Of a DNA stretch of 64,000 nucleotides, positions 11,201 to 24,696 are shown piece by piece (position 1 is the first letter of the stretch; each line of letters starts with the position of its first letter). A program made the position numbers and the translations under genes. This DNA comes from Xestospongia muta (Eukaryota; Porifera; Demospongiae; Haplosclerida; Petrosiidae). The notes under the pieces are model-generated. The model was given only the letters and a program-made list of their open reading frames with translations. It was not told where the DNA came from and did not search any database. The stretch lies in contig OY848917.1 in the NCBI GenBank assembly GCA_963693285.1, positions 33,491,245-33,555,244 of the forward strand. The letters are read 5' to 3'.

Positions 11201-14200
11201 GTAATCATTGCTTGTGTACAATTCAATTACATGTGCATAATACAGTTAATTTGGTTACAATTCACTTATCTAAGCAATTTCAACTATCCGAACAGTATTC
11301 ATGAACGTCAGTGCCCAAAGTTGGTCAGATAACTGAGGGTCTACTGTATATAGTTTGGAGATACACCACTCTATAGGTCATGTCATAATAAGTTATCACA
11401 AAATTGATGTCATTATAGTATCTGTGTACACATGTACACTTGTATACATGTACATGTATGAAACATATGGACATAGACATTCAAACATATGTGTTGTATA
11501 TTATAAAGAATCCGTTTATGGAGATATCCTCTCTTTAAGACATACACTGTATGCTTTAGTTGTTTGAAAGAAAACCCTTGATGTATAGCTATTATCATTG
11601 ACACTAATGCCAAAATCCATTCAAGTTTGTTGTGAACTTTGCATTTGATCTAAAACTGTAATTAATTAGTTTTATTATATACATTGTAGTTTATTCTAGT
11701 ATATGACATTAATATTATGTCTTATTCTCTGAGTCAAATAAATGTCAGGCATTAGGGTAATCCTAAATTCTTACTTATTAAGCCTTATTTGACAAGAAAT
11801 ACAAACGATCCAATGAAAGCTAGTTGTTCTATGAATGAAAAATTGAAGTAAATATTATTCAATGGCCTCAATTGTGGAATATCAATATAACATATAACCT
11901 TGTAATGAATTATATTCATTTTTGTCAGTTCAGTATTAACATCTTTTTTGAGCCTTTCTTGATTTAAAGATTCTCTGAGTCAAATAGATGTCAGGCATTA
12001 GGATAACTCAACCCCTACTTATTGAGTGTTATCTGGCAACAAATACAAAACATTAACTTTTTTCTGTTAATTTTCAGCCTTTCTGAGTCACTTTATAACA
12101 AGATTACCTACAAATATTTTCTTTAGCAATTTAAAGCTTTAATGATTGTGAATGGATTTCTTTAAGTGAAGATTTAAAGTATATATTATAAAGGATCTGT
12201 TAAGGGAGATATCCTCTGTTTAAGACACACACTTGTATGCTTTAGTTATTTAAAAGAATATCCTTGATGTATAGCTATTATCATTTAACAAGTCTGAAAA
12301 ATTAATAGCAGAATCCATCTAAGTTTGTTGTGAACCTTGCATTGATCTAAAAATGTAATTAAGTACATAATTAATTTATTATATACATTGTAGTTTGTAC
12401 TAGTACATGACATTAATATTATGTCTTGCTCAGTTTGGCCAGACTCCATTTTACAAAGCATGTTCCAATGGTCATGATAAAGTAGTACAAGCATTACTAG
12501 ACCATGGTGTTCAATTGGATATTCCAGACAAGGTCAGTGACATATCATGTATTCATGTTAAGTTATATAACAAAACAGAAATTGATGAAGCTACTTTAGT
12601 AACACAGGAAATTATCAAAAATTATGTGCATATATTGTCATTTGTTCAGCTATGACCACAATTGTGGAATATCAATATAACATATAACCTTGTAATGAAT
12701 TATATTCATTTTTGTCAGTTCAGTATTAACATCTATCTTGAGCCTTTCTTGATTTAAAGATTGTCTGAGTCAAATAGATGTCAGGCATTAGATAACCCTA
12801 ATCCCTTACTTATTGAGTGTTATCTGGCAACAAATACAAAACTTTAACTTTTATTCTGTCACATTTCAGTCTTTCTGAGTCACTTTATAACAAGATTACC
12901 TACAAATATTTTCTTTAGCGTTTTAAAGCTTTAATGATTGTGAATGGATTTCTTTAAGTGAATATTTAAAGTATACTGTATACCGGGATTTATTAGCGAC
13001 GATAAAATTTGGCAGAATTGTAAAATTTTATAATTGGCGAGATTAAATTTGACGAATTTAGCACATGTCTTGTTACCACACCCACTTTAGCCATCCAGCC
13101 ACAATGTTTCACGTGTACAAAATAAAAATTGTGGGCGTGGCGACTACGTGAAAAATTTGACGGTTATTTATTTGGCGATTTTTTGAAATTCGCCAAATTT
13201 TATCGGTCGCCAATAAATCCCGGTATACGGTATATTATAAAGGGTCTGTTAAGGGAGATATCCTCTGTTTAAAACATACACTTGTATGCTTTAGTTATTT
13301 AAAAGAATATCCTTGATGTATAGCTATTATCATTTAACATGTCTAAAAAATTAATAGCAGAATCCATCCAAGTTTGTTGTGAACTCTGCATTGATCTAAA
13401 AATGTAATTAAGTACATAATTAATTTATTATATACATTGTAGTTTGTACTAGTACATGACATTAATATTATGTCTTGCTCAGTTTGGCCAGACTCCATTG
13501 TACAATGCATGCGCCAATGGTCATGATAAAGTTGTACAAGCATTACTAGACCATGGTGTTCAAGTGGATATTCCAGACAAGGTCAGTGACATATCATGTA
13601 TTCATGTTAAGTTATGTAACAAAACAGAAATTAGCTACTTTAGTAAGACAGGAAATTAACAAAAATGATGTGCATGTATTGTCATGTTGTTCAGCTATGA
13701 CCTCAATTGTGGAATATTAATATAACATATAACCTTGTAATGAATTATATTCATTTTTGTCAGTTCAGTATTAACATCTATCTTGAGCCTTCCTTGATTT
13801 AAAGATTCTCAGAGTCAAATAGATGTCAGGCATTAGGATAACTCTAAACCCTTACTTATTAACCCTTATCTGACAACAAATATGAACTTTAACTGTTGTT
13901 TTTTCTGTCACATTCAGCCTTTCTGAGTTACTTTATAACAAGATTACCTATGAATAATTTCTTTAGCTTTTTAAAGCTTTAATGATTATGAATGGTTTAG
14001 TAGCATCACAGTTTGACACACCTATTAATCATGATTCAATGGAAGCTATTTCTTTGAGTGAAGATTTAAAGTATATACTATAAAGGATCTGTTAAGGGAG
14101 ATATCCTCTGTTTAAAACATACACTTGTATGCTTTAGTTATTTAAAAGAATATCCTTGATGTATAGCTATTATCATTTAACAAGTCTAAAAAATTAATGG

Positions 14201-17200
14201 CAGAATTCATCCAAGTTTGTTGTGAACTTTGCATTGATCTAAAAATGTAATTAAGTACATAATTAGTTTATTATATACATTGTAGTTTGTACTAGTATAT
14301 GACATTAATATTATGTCTTGCTCAGTTTGGCCAGACTCTATTATACATAGCATGCGCCAATGGTCATGATAAGGTTGTACAAGCATTACTAGACCATGGT
14401 GTTCAATTGGATATTCCAGACGAGGTCAGTGACATATCATGTATTCATGTTAAGTTATGTAACAAAACAGAAATTGATGAAGCTACTTTAGTAAGACAGG
14501 AAATTAACAAAAATGATGTGCATGTATTGTCATGTTGTTCAGCTATGACCTGAATTGTGGAATATCAATATAACATATAACCTTGTAATGAATTATATTC
14601 ATTTTTGTCAGTTCAGTATTAACATCTATCTTGAGCCTTCCTTGATTTAAAGATTCTCTTAGTCAAATAGATGTCAGGCATTAGGATAACTCTAAACCCT
14701 TACTTATTAACCCTTATCTGACAAGAAATATGAACTTTAACTGTTGTTTTTTCTGTCACATTTCAACCTTTCTGAGTTACTTTATAACAAGATTACCTAT
14801 GAATAATTTCTTTAGCTTTTTAAAGCTTTAATGATTATGAATGGTTTAGTAGCATTAAAGTTTGACACACCTATTAATCATGTTTCAATGGAAGCTATTT
14901 CTTTGAGTAAAGATTTAAAGTATGTATTATAAAGGATCTGTTAAGGGTGATATCCTCTGTTTAAAACATACACTTGTATGCTTTAGTTATTTAAAAGAAT
15001 ATCCTTGATGTATAGCTTTTATCTTTTTACAAATCTAAACAATTAATGTCAGAATCCATCCAAGTTTGTTGTGAACTTTGCATTGATCACACAGGAAATG
15101 TACGTGTACATTTACAAACTAGTTTCCTTTGACATAAATTATACAATATATAATACATTTTCTTCCTTTATTGTTAATGTATTTAGATGTAACATGCACA
15201 TTATTAGAATCACTAGTTAATTTTATGTTCCTCAAATAATGTTTATATCTGTATATATATAGAAAGGCAGGACCCCTCTCTATATTGCATCAGAGAAAGG
15301 CTACATTAAAATTGTGCAACTGTTACTAAAGGCTAATGCTAGTAGTGATATAGCAAGGAATGTAAGTTGTCTGATGTAAAATAGTTATTGTATTTCCTTA
15401 ATTAATGTCAGACCACTTTGACCTGACATTAAAAGATGGAAAGTGTTGGTTTAATCTAATTATTAACCCTTGTCTTCCAAAAAATACAATCTTTCATCGA
15501 TGATTTTGATTTTTTATAATTTGCTATAGTTTTAATTTGTCCTTATTGTGTTAAGCTTTGAGATATGTCAAAACTTAATTTAACTGTCTTGAAATAAGTA
15601 AACAAGATACAGTACATGTCAAAATGAGAACTGATAACCCTAATTCCTTACTTATTGAGTGTTATCTGGCAACAAATACAAAACTTTAACTCTTTTACTG
15701 TCACATTTCAGCCTTTCTGAGTCAGTTTATAACATAATTACCTACAAATATTTTCTTTAGCATTTTAAAGCTTTAATGATTGTGAATGGATTTCTTTAAG
15801 TGAATATTTAAAGTGTATATTATAAAGGATTTGTTAAGGGAGATATCCTCTGTTTAAGACATACACTTGTATGCTTTAGTTATTTAAAAGAATATCCTTG
15901 ATGTATAGCTATTATCATTTAACAAGTCTAAAAAATTAATTTCAGAATCCATCCAAGTTGGTTGTGAACTTTGCATTGATCTAAAAATGTAATTAAGAAC
16001 ATAATTAGTTTATTATGTACATTGTAGTTTGTACTAGTATATGACATTAATATTATATTTTATTTAGAATGGCCAGACTCCATTGTACATAGCATGCGCC
16101 AATGGTCATGATAAGGTTGTACAAGCATTACTAGACCATGGTGTTCAAGTGGATATTCCAGACAAGGTGAGTGACATATCATGTATTCATGTTATGTTAT
16201 GTAACAAAACAGAAATTGATGAAGCTACTTTAGTAAGACAGGAAATTAACAAAAATGATGTGCATGTATTGTCATGTTGTTCAGCTATGTCCTGAATTGT
16301 GGAATATCAATATAACATATAACCTTGTAATGAATTATATTCATTTTTGTCAGTTCAGTATTAACATCTTTTTGAGCCTTCCATGATTTAAAGATTCTCT
16401 GAGTCAAATACATGTCAAGCATTAGGATAACCCTAAACCCTTACTTATTGAGTGTTATCTGGCAACAAATACAAAACTTTAACTTTTTTCTGTCACATTT
16501 CAGCCTTTCTGAGTCACTTTATTGCAAGATTACCTACAAATATTTTCTTTAGCGTTTTAAAGCTTTAATGATTGTGAATGGATTTCTTTATGTTGAGATT
16601 TAAAATATATATTATAAAGGATCTGTTAAGGGAGATATCCTCTGTTTAAGACGTACACTTGTATGTATTAGTTATTTAAAAGAATATCCTTGATGTATAG
16701 CTATTATCATTTAACAAGTCTAAAAAATTAATTTCAGAATCCATCCAAGTTGGTTGTGAACTTTGCATTGATCTAAAAATGTAATTAAGAACATAATTAG
16801 TTTATTATATACATTGTAGTTTGTACTAGTATATGACATTAATATTATATTTTATTCAGAGTGGCCAGACTCCATTGTACATAGCATGCGCCAATGGTCA
16901 TGATAGAGTTGTACAAGCATTACTAGACCATGATGTTCAAGTGGATATTCTAGACGAGGTCAGTGACATATCATGTATTCATGTTAAGTTATGTAACAAA
17001 GCAGAAATTGATGAAGCTACTTTAGTAAGAAAGGAAATTAACAAAAATGATGTGCATGTATTGTCATGTTGTTCAGCTATGACCTGAATTGTGGAATATC
17101 AATATAACATATAACCTTGTAATGAATTATATTCATTTTTGTCAGTTCAGTATTAACATCTATCTTGAGCCTTCCTTGATTTAAAGATTCTCAGTGTCAA

Positions 17201-19894
17201 ATAGATGTCAGACATTAGGATAACTCTAAACCCTTACTTATTAACCCTTATCTGACAACAAATATGAACTCTAACTGTTGTTTTTTCTGTCACATTTCAG
17301 CCTTTCTGAGTTAATTTATAACAAGATTACCTATGAATAATTTCTTTAGCTTTTTAAAGCTTTAATGATTATAAATGGTTTAGTAGCATCAAAGTTTGAC
17401 ACACCTATTAATCATGATTCAACGGAAGCTATTTCTTTGAGTGAAGATTTAAAGTATATATTATAAAAGATCTGTTAAGGGAGATATCCTCTGTTTAAAA
17501 CATACACTTGTATGCTTTAGTTATTTTAAAGAATATCCTTGATGTATAGCTATTATCATTTAACAAGTCTAAACATTTAATAGCAGAATCCATCCAAGTT
17601 TGTTGTGAACTTTGCATTGATCTAAAAATGTAATTAAGTACATAATTAGTTTATTATATACATTGTAGATTGTACTAGCATATGATATTAATATTATATT
17701 TTATTCAGAGTGGCCAGACTCCATTGTACACAGCATGTTCCAATGGTCATGATAAGGTTGTACAAGCATTACTAGACCATGGTGTTCAAGTGAATATTCC
17801 AGACAAGGTCAGTGACATATCATGTATTCATGTTAAGTTATGTAACAAAACAGAAATTGATGAAGCTCCTTTAGTAACACAAGAAATTAACAAAAATGAT
17901 GTGCATGTATTGTCATGTTGTTCAGCTTTGACCTCAATTGTGGAATATCAATATAACATATAACCTTGTAATGATATATATTCATTTTTGTCAGTTCAGT
18001 GTTAACATCTTTTTTGAGCCTTCCTTGATTTAAAGATTCTCAGAGTCAAATAGATGTCAGGCATTAGGATAACTCTAAACCCTTACTTACTGAGTGTTAT
18101 CTGGCAACAAATACAAAACTTTAACTTTTTTCTGTCAATTTTCAGCCTTTCTGAGTCACTTTATAACAAAATTACCTATGAATAATTTCTTTAGCGTTTT
18201 AAAGCTTTAATGATTGTGAATGGATTTACTAGCATCAAAGTTTGACACACCTATTAATCATGATCCAATGGGAGCTAGTTGTTCTTTGAATGAAAAATTG
18301 AAGTAAATATTATCAGGAGCGCATGAGCGTCGCAAAGCGACGCGAAGGAGCGTCAAAATGCCATTATATTTGTATTCTAACCATTGTCGAAACACGGTGT
18401 CAAGGATTATTCCATATAAGGAAATACACTTACTTAGCATAAGTACTGCTAAGTACGTGACGGAGCAATGAATATTATTACAATCATATGGCGAGTAAAA
18501 CGAAGTCGAAACTAAGAAAGAAGTTATGTACATCGAGAAACTTTTAAAAGAATTATACTTGGAGGTTATGGAGGCTTTGTCATTAAAGAGGTGGAAACAG
18601 TTGAACAACATTATATCACTTTATTCAACAAGACTAGTTCTCTGGCAATACATGAAAACTAGTCTCAGGCTAGGGAAGTTGCTGGAGGTCTTAAAAAGAA
18701 CTTTCTGCCAGCTTTTTTGCATTTATTACAAGGGTAACAAACGTTTTGGTAGTTTCCTTGCTGCGTGGACAAGGAAGTAGGCACTTAAGCCTGTGACACT
18801 TTGTCCACACAGAACACCAGGACACTTGGGAGTTACCTTGTGTCTGAATATAATGATATATATATTTTGTTCTAGGTCGCTTGGCCATTTTCTTGACTTC
18901 TTGACTTCGCTCAAATTTATCTATTTAAAGCGCACCTACTAAGAGGTTACAGCCCAGAAGCTATTAAAATGCAAAACACTTAGCAGTTATCTCCATATAT
19001 GGACATATGCTCTAAGCTGTGATTCGACAACAGTTGGTTAAGGGAGTTTGACGCTCCTTTGCGTCGCTTCGTGACGCTCATGCGCTCCTGATATTATAAA
19101 AGATCTCTTTATGTAGATATCTTTTGTTTAAGACATACACTGTATGCTTTAGTTATTTAAAAGAATATCCTTGATGTATAGCTATTATCATTTAACGAGT
19201 CTAAACAATTAATGGCAGAATCCATTCAAGTTTATTGTGAACTTTGGATTTGATCTAAATATGTAATTAAATACTTAATTACTTTTATTTTATACATTGT
19301 AGTTTGTACTAGTATATGACATTAATATTATATTTTATTCAGAGTGGCCAGACTCCATTGTACATAGCATGCGCCAATGGTCATGATAAGGTTGTACAAG
19401 CATTACTAGACCATGGTGTTCAAGTGGATATACCAGACAAGGTCAGTGACATATCATGTATTCATGTTAAGTTATGTAACAAAACAGAAATTGATGAAGC
19501 TACTTTAGTAACACAGGAAATCAACAAAAATTATGTGCATGTATTGTCATGTTGTTCAGCTTTGACTTCAATTACTGAATACCAATACAACATATAACCT
19601 TGTAATAAATTATAATTATTTTTGACAGTTCTATATTAATATATATTTTTAACTTCCCTTGACTTAAAAATTCTCTGAGTCAAATAAATGCCATGAATTA
19701 GGTTATATAAGCTATGGTAACAGTGAAAGTTGATAAACTATTGGCAGAATACATCTATTAATCATAGTTTACAAATTACTTTACTTTGACGTAAATCAGA
19801 TAATATATATAATACATTATTTCCTTTATTGTTAATATAGTTTAGATGTAACATACACATTAATATACTCACTAGTTTATTTGATGTTCCTCAC

Positions 19895-19959
<65 letters not shown>

Positions 19960-22900
19960 AGGTCAGTGACATAACATGTATTAATTTTAAGTTATGTAAC
20001 ACAACATAAGTTAAAGAAGCTACTTTAGTCACACAGGAAAAAAACAAAAGATGATCTCTATGTATTGTAATTACTCAGCAAATTGTTATTATCATAGATC
20101 AATAGAGTTTCTAAATATCTTTGATAATTACTACAATGACTAAAATTTATGAGCTAGCAGTCAATATGTAAATATTAATGGATCTTTCATTTGAATGTAC
20201 TGTTTGTTTTCTAAAGTGCACGGATTTTTTATATTGAGAATTTAAAAAATTTTGTCAGATTACAAACTGTGATCTCTAAACAAACAGCAAATATTCAACT
20301 TTGAAAAGAGCTTCATGAGATATAATTTTATTGTTTGATTTGACAAGTATACTACATAAACAAATAATGTTATTGTATTCAATAATGTCTGGTTAAACAG
20401 GTCCTACAACCTGACAGAAACTTTGAATACTCACATGAAGTTTTGAATTATCCAGTAAACAGCACAATATAGTATATGAGAAGACAATAGTGTGTGACAT
20501 ATGTACAGTCTCACTTAATATGTCATAATTAACATGGTGTATTTTATATTTAGTATGGCAGAACACCTCTACATATTGCCTACTGGAGAGGTAATGATGA
20601 CATTGTCAAATTATTAATTGAATCAGGAGCTAGTAATTTGGAGGCAGTGAAAGTTGTAAGTGAAATGTGATATTTAATTAGAAATAAAGGTCGAATGAAG
20701 TAACATTATTGCTAGAAGACAAAGCTAACAATAACAACATAAGTCAATCAGAGTAATATTAAATCTTCTACTAATAACACCATTGTTTAGGTATACATTA
20801 TAACTCATTAATAAGTTACATATAATATATGATGTAATATAATGATTAGTGAATAATATTGTATCAGTACTTGTTATATTATGTGGCCATAAATCATGTA
20901 CTGTGATCTTTTTTATAGGACACTCTCCTTCTCAAATCTGCAAAGGAAGGCAATGTAAATGATGTTAGAGAATCACTTACCAAACAAGGCAATATTAACA
21001 TTGTTAATGAGGTATGTACTATTAGTGTATCTATAACTTATAATATCTATAATCTTTGCATTGAACTAAAATTGTATTAAGTATTTAATTTATCTATTAT
21101 ATATATAGTAGTTTGTACTAGTATATGACATCAATATTATGTCTTGTTCAGATTGCGTCAATGGTCATGATAATGTTGTACAAGCATTACTAGACCATGG
21201 TGTTCAAGTGGATATGGTTTAGTAGCATCAAAGTTTGACACACCTATTAATCATGATTCAATGGAAGCTATTTCTTTGAGTGAAGATTTAAAGTATATAT
21301 TATAAAGGATCTGTTAAGGGAGATATCCTCTGTTTAAAACATACACTTGTATGCTTTAGTTATTTAAAAGAATATCCTTGATGTATAGCTATTATCATTT
21401 AACAAGTCTAAATAATTAATAGCAGAATCCATCCAAGTTTGTTGTGAACTTTGCATTGATCTAAAAATGTAATTAAGTACATAATTAGTTTATTATATAC
21501 ATTGTAGTTTGTATTAGTATATGACATTAATATTATGTCTTGCTCAGTTTGGCCAGACTCCATTGTACACAGCATGTTCCAATGGTCATGATAAGGTTGT
21601 ACAAGCATTACTAGACCATGGTGTTCAAGTGGATATACCAGACAAGGTCAGTGACATATCATGTATTCATGTTAAGTTATGTAACAAAACAGAAATTGAT
21701 GAAGCTACTTTAGTAACACAGGAAATTAACAAAAATAATGTGAATGTATTGTCATGTTGTTCAGCTATGACCTCAATTGTGGAATATCAATATAACATAT
21801 AACCTTGTAATGAATTATGTTCATTTTTGTCAGTTCAGTATTAACATCTATCTTGAGCCTTCCTTGATTTAAAGATTCTCAGAGTCAAATAGATGTCAGG
21901 CATTAAGATAACTCTAAACCCTTACTTATAAACCCTTATCTGACAACAAATATGAACTCTAACTGTTGTTTTTTCTGTCACATTTCAACCTTTCTGAGTT
22001 ACTTTATAACAAGATTACCTATGAATAATTTCTTTAGCTTTTTAAAGCTTTAATGATTATGAATGGTTTAGTAGCATCAAAGTTTGACACACCTATTAAT
22101 CATGATTCAATGGAAGCTATTTCTTTGAGTGAAGATTTAAAGCATATATTATAAAGGATCTGTTAAGGGAGATATCCTCTGTTTAAAACATACACTTGTA
22201 AGCTTTAGTTATTTAAAAGTGTATCCTTGATATATAGCTATTATCATTTAACAAGTCTAAATAATTAATAGCAGAATCCATCCAAGTTTGTTGTGAACTT
22301 TGCATTGATCTAAAAATGTAATTAAGTACATAATTAGTTTATTATATACATTGTAGTTTGTATTAGTATATGACATTAATATTATGTCTTGCTCAGTTTG
22401 GCCAGACTCCATTGTACACAGCATGTTCCAATGGTCATGATAAGGTTGTACAAGCATTTCTAGACCATGGTGTTCAAGTGGATATTCCAGACGAGGTCAG
22501 TGACATATCATGTATTCATGTTAAGTTATATAACAAAACAGAAATTGATGAAGCTACTTTAGTAATACAGGAAATTAACAAAAATGATGTGCATGTATTG
22601 TCACATTGTTCAGCTATGACCTGAATTGTGGAATATCAATATAACATATAACCTTGTAATGAATTATATTCATTTTTGTCAGTTCAGTATTAACATCTAT
22701 CTTGAGCCTTCCTTGATTTAAAGATTCTCTTAGTCAAATAGATGTCAGGCATTAGGATAACTCTAAACCCTTACTTATTAAGCCTTATCTGACAACAAAC
22801 ATAAACTTTAACTGTTGTTTTTTCTGTCACATTTCAGCCTTTCTGAGTTACTTTATAACAAGATTACCTATGAATAATTTCTTTAGCTTTTTAAAGCTTT

Positions 22901-24665
22901 AATGATTATGAATGGTTTAATAGCATCAAAGTTTGACACACCTATTAATCATGACTCAATGGAAGCTATTTCTTTGAGTGAAGATTTAAAGTATGTATTA
23001 TAAAGGATCTGTTAAGGGAGATATCCTCTGTTTAAGACATACACTTGTATGCTTTAGTTATTTAAAAGAATATCCTTGATGTATAGCTATTATCATTTAA
23101 CAAGTCTAAATAATTAATAGCAGAATCCATCCAAGTTTGTTGTGAACTTTGCATTGATCTAAAAATGTAATTAAGTACATAATTAGTTTATTATATACAT
23201 TGTAGTTTGTACTAGTATATGACATTAATATTATGTCTTGCTCAGTTTGGCCAGACTCCATTGTACACAGCATGTTCCAATGGTCATGATAAAGTTGTAC
23301 AAGCATTACTAGACCATGGTGTTCAAGTGAATATTCAAGACAAGGTCAGTGACATATCATGTATTCAAGTTAAGTTATGTAACAAAACAGAAATTGATGA
23401 AGCTACTTTAGTAATACAGGAAATTAACAAAAATGATGTGCATGTATTGTCATGTTGTTCAGCTATGACCTCAATTGTGGAATATCAATATAACATATAA
23501 CCTTGTAATGAATTATATTCATTTTTGTCAGTCCAGTATTGACATCTATCTTGAGCCTTCCTTGATTTAAAGATTCTCTGAGTCAAATAGATGTCAGGCG
23601 TTAGGATAACTTTAAGCCCTTACTTACTGAGTGTTATCTGGCAACAAATACAAAACTTTAACTTTTTTCTGTCAATTTTCAGCCTTTCTGAGTCACTTTA
23701 TAACAAAATTACCTATGAATAATTTCTTTAGTGTTTTAAAGTTTTAATGATTGTGAATGGATTTACTAGCATCAAAGTTTGACACACCTATTAATCATGA
23801 TCCAATGGGAGCTAGTTGTTCTTTGAATGAAAAATTGAAGTAAATATTGTAAAAGATCTCTTTATGGAGATATCTTTTGTTTAAGACATACACTGTATGC
23901 TTTAGTTGTTTGAATAAAAACCCTTGATGTAAGCTATTATCATTTAAAGTGTTTAGACACTAATGCCAGAACCATTCAAGTTTGTTGTGAACTTTGGATT
24001 TGATCTAAATATGTAATTAAATACTTAATTACTTTTATTTTATACATTGTAGTTTGTACTAGTATATGACATTAATATTATATCTTGTTCAGTTTGGCCA
24101 GACTCTATTGTACATAGCGTGTTCCAATGGACATGATAAAGTAGTACAAGCATTACTAGGCCATGGTGTTCTAGTGGATGTTCCAGACAAGGTCAGTGAC
24201 ATATCATGTATTCATGTTAAGTTATGTAATACAACAGTGTTTAATAAAGCTACTTTAGTCACACAGGAATTTTACAAAAATAATGTCTATATATTGTCAT
24301 TGTTCAGCTTTGACTTCAATCACCGAATACCAATACAACATATAACCTTGTAATAAATTATATTCATTTTTGACAGTTTTATATTAACATATATTTTGAA
24401 CCTCCATTGATTTAAAAATTCTCTGAGTCAAATAAATGCCATGCATTAGGTTATATAAGCTATGGTAACAGTGAAAGTTGATAAACTATTGGCAGAATAC
24501 ATCTATTAATCATAATTTACAAATTAATTTACTTTGACGTAAATCAGATAATATATAATACATTATTTCCTTTATTGTTAATATAGTTTAGATGTAACAT
24601 ACACATTATTATACTCACTAGTTTATTTGATGTTCCTCACATGATGTATATATATATCTATATAA

Positions 24666-24696
<31 letters not shown>

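Larger units (their letters stand above)
9116..12433 (+). other. Intron with several mobile elements and one exonless module
   Basis: A 3.3-kb gap between exons 3 and 4. It contains the inverted-repeat element at 9216-9506, the Tigger-like remnant at 10489-11346 and, from about 11640, cassette-type intron sequence in which the exon is missing. The rest is AT-rich with nothing recognised. Confidence 0.6.
21216..24350 (+). repeat. Tandem module array, exons 14-17 (849-bp period)
   Basis: Exon starts at 21548, 22397, 23246 and 24093 are 849, 849 and 847 bp apart. Introns are nearly identical between the first three copies; the fourth is the older diverged type. Confidence 0.85.

Noticed and set aside
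18258..18780. Frames of 117 (-) and 84 (+) codons inside the 777-bp element as genes
   Set aside because: They overlap on opposite strands, lack recognisable domains, and the minus frame runs out of the element into intron sequence.
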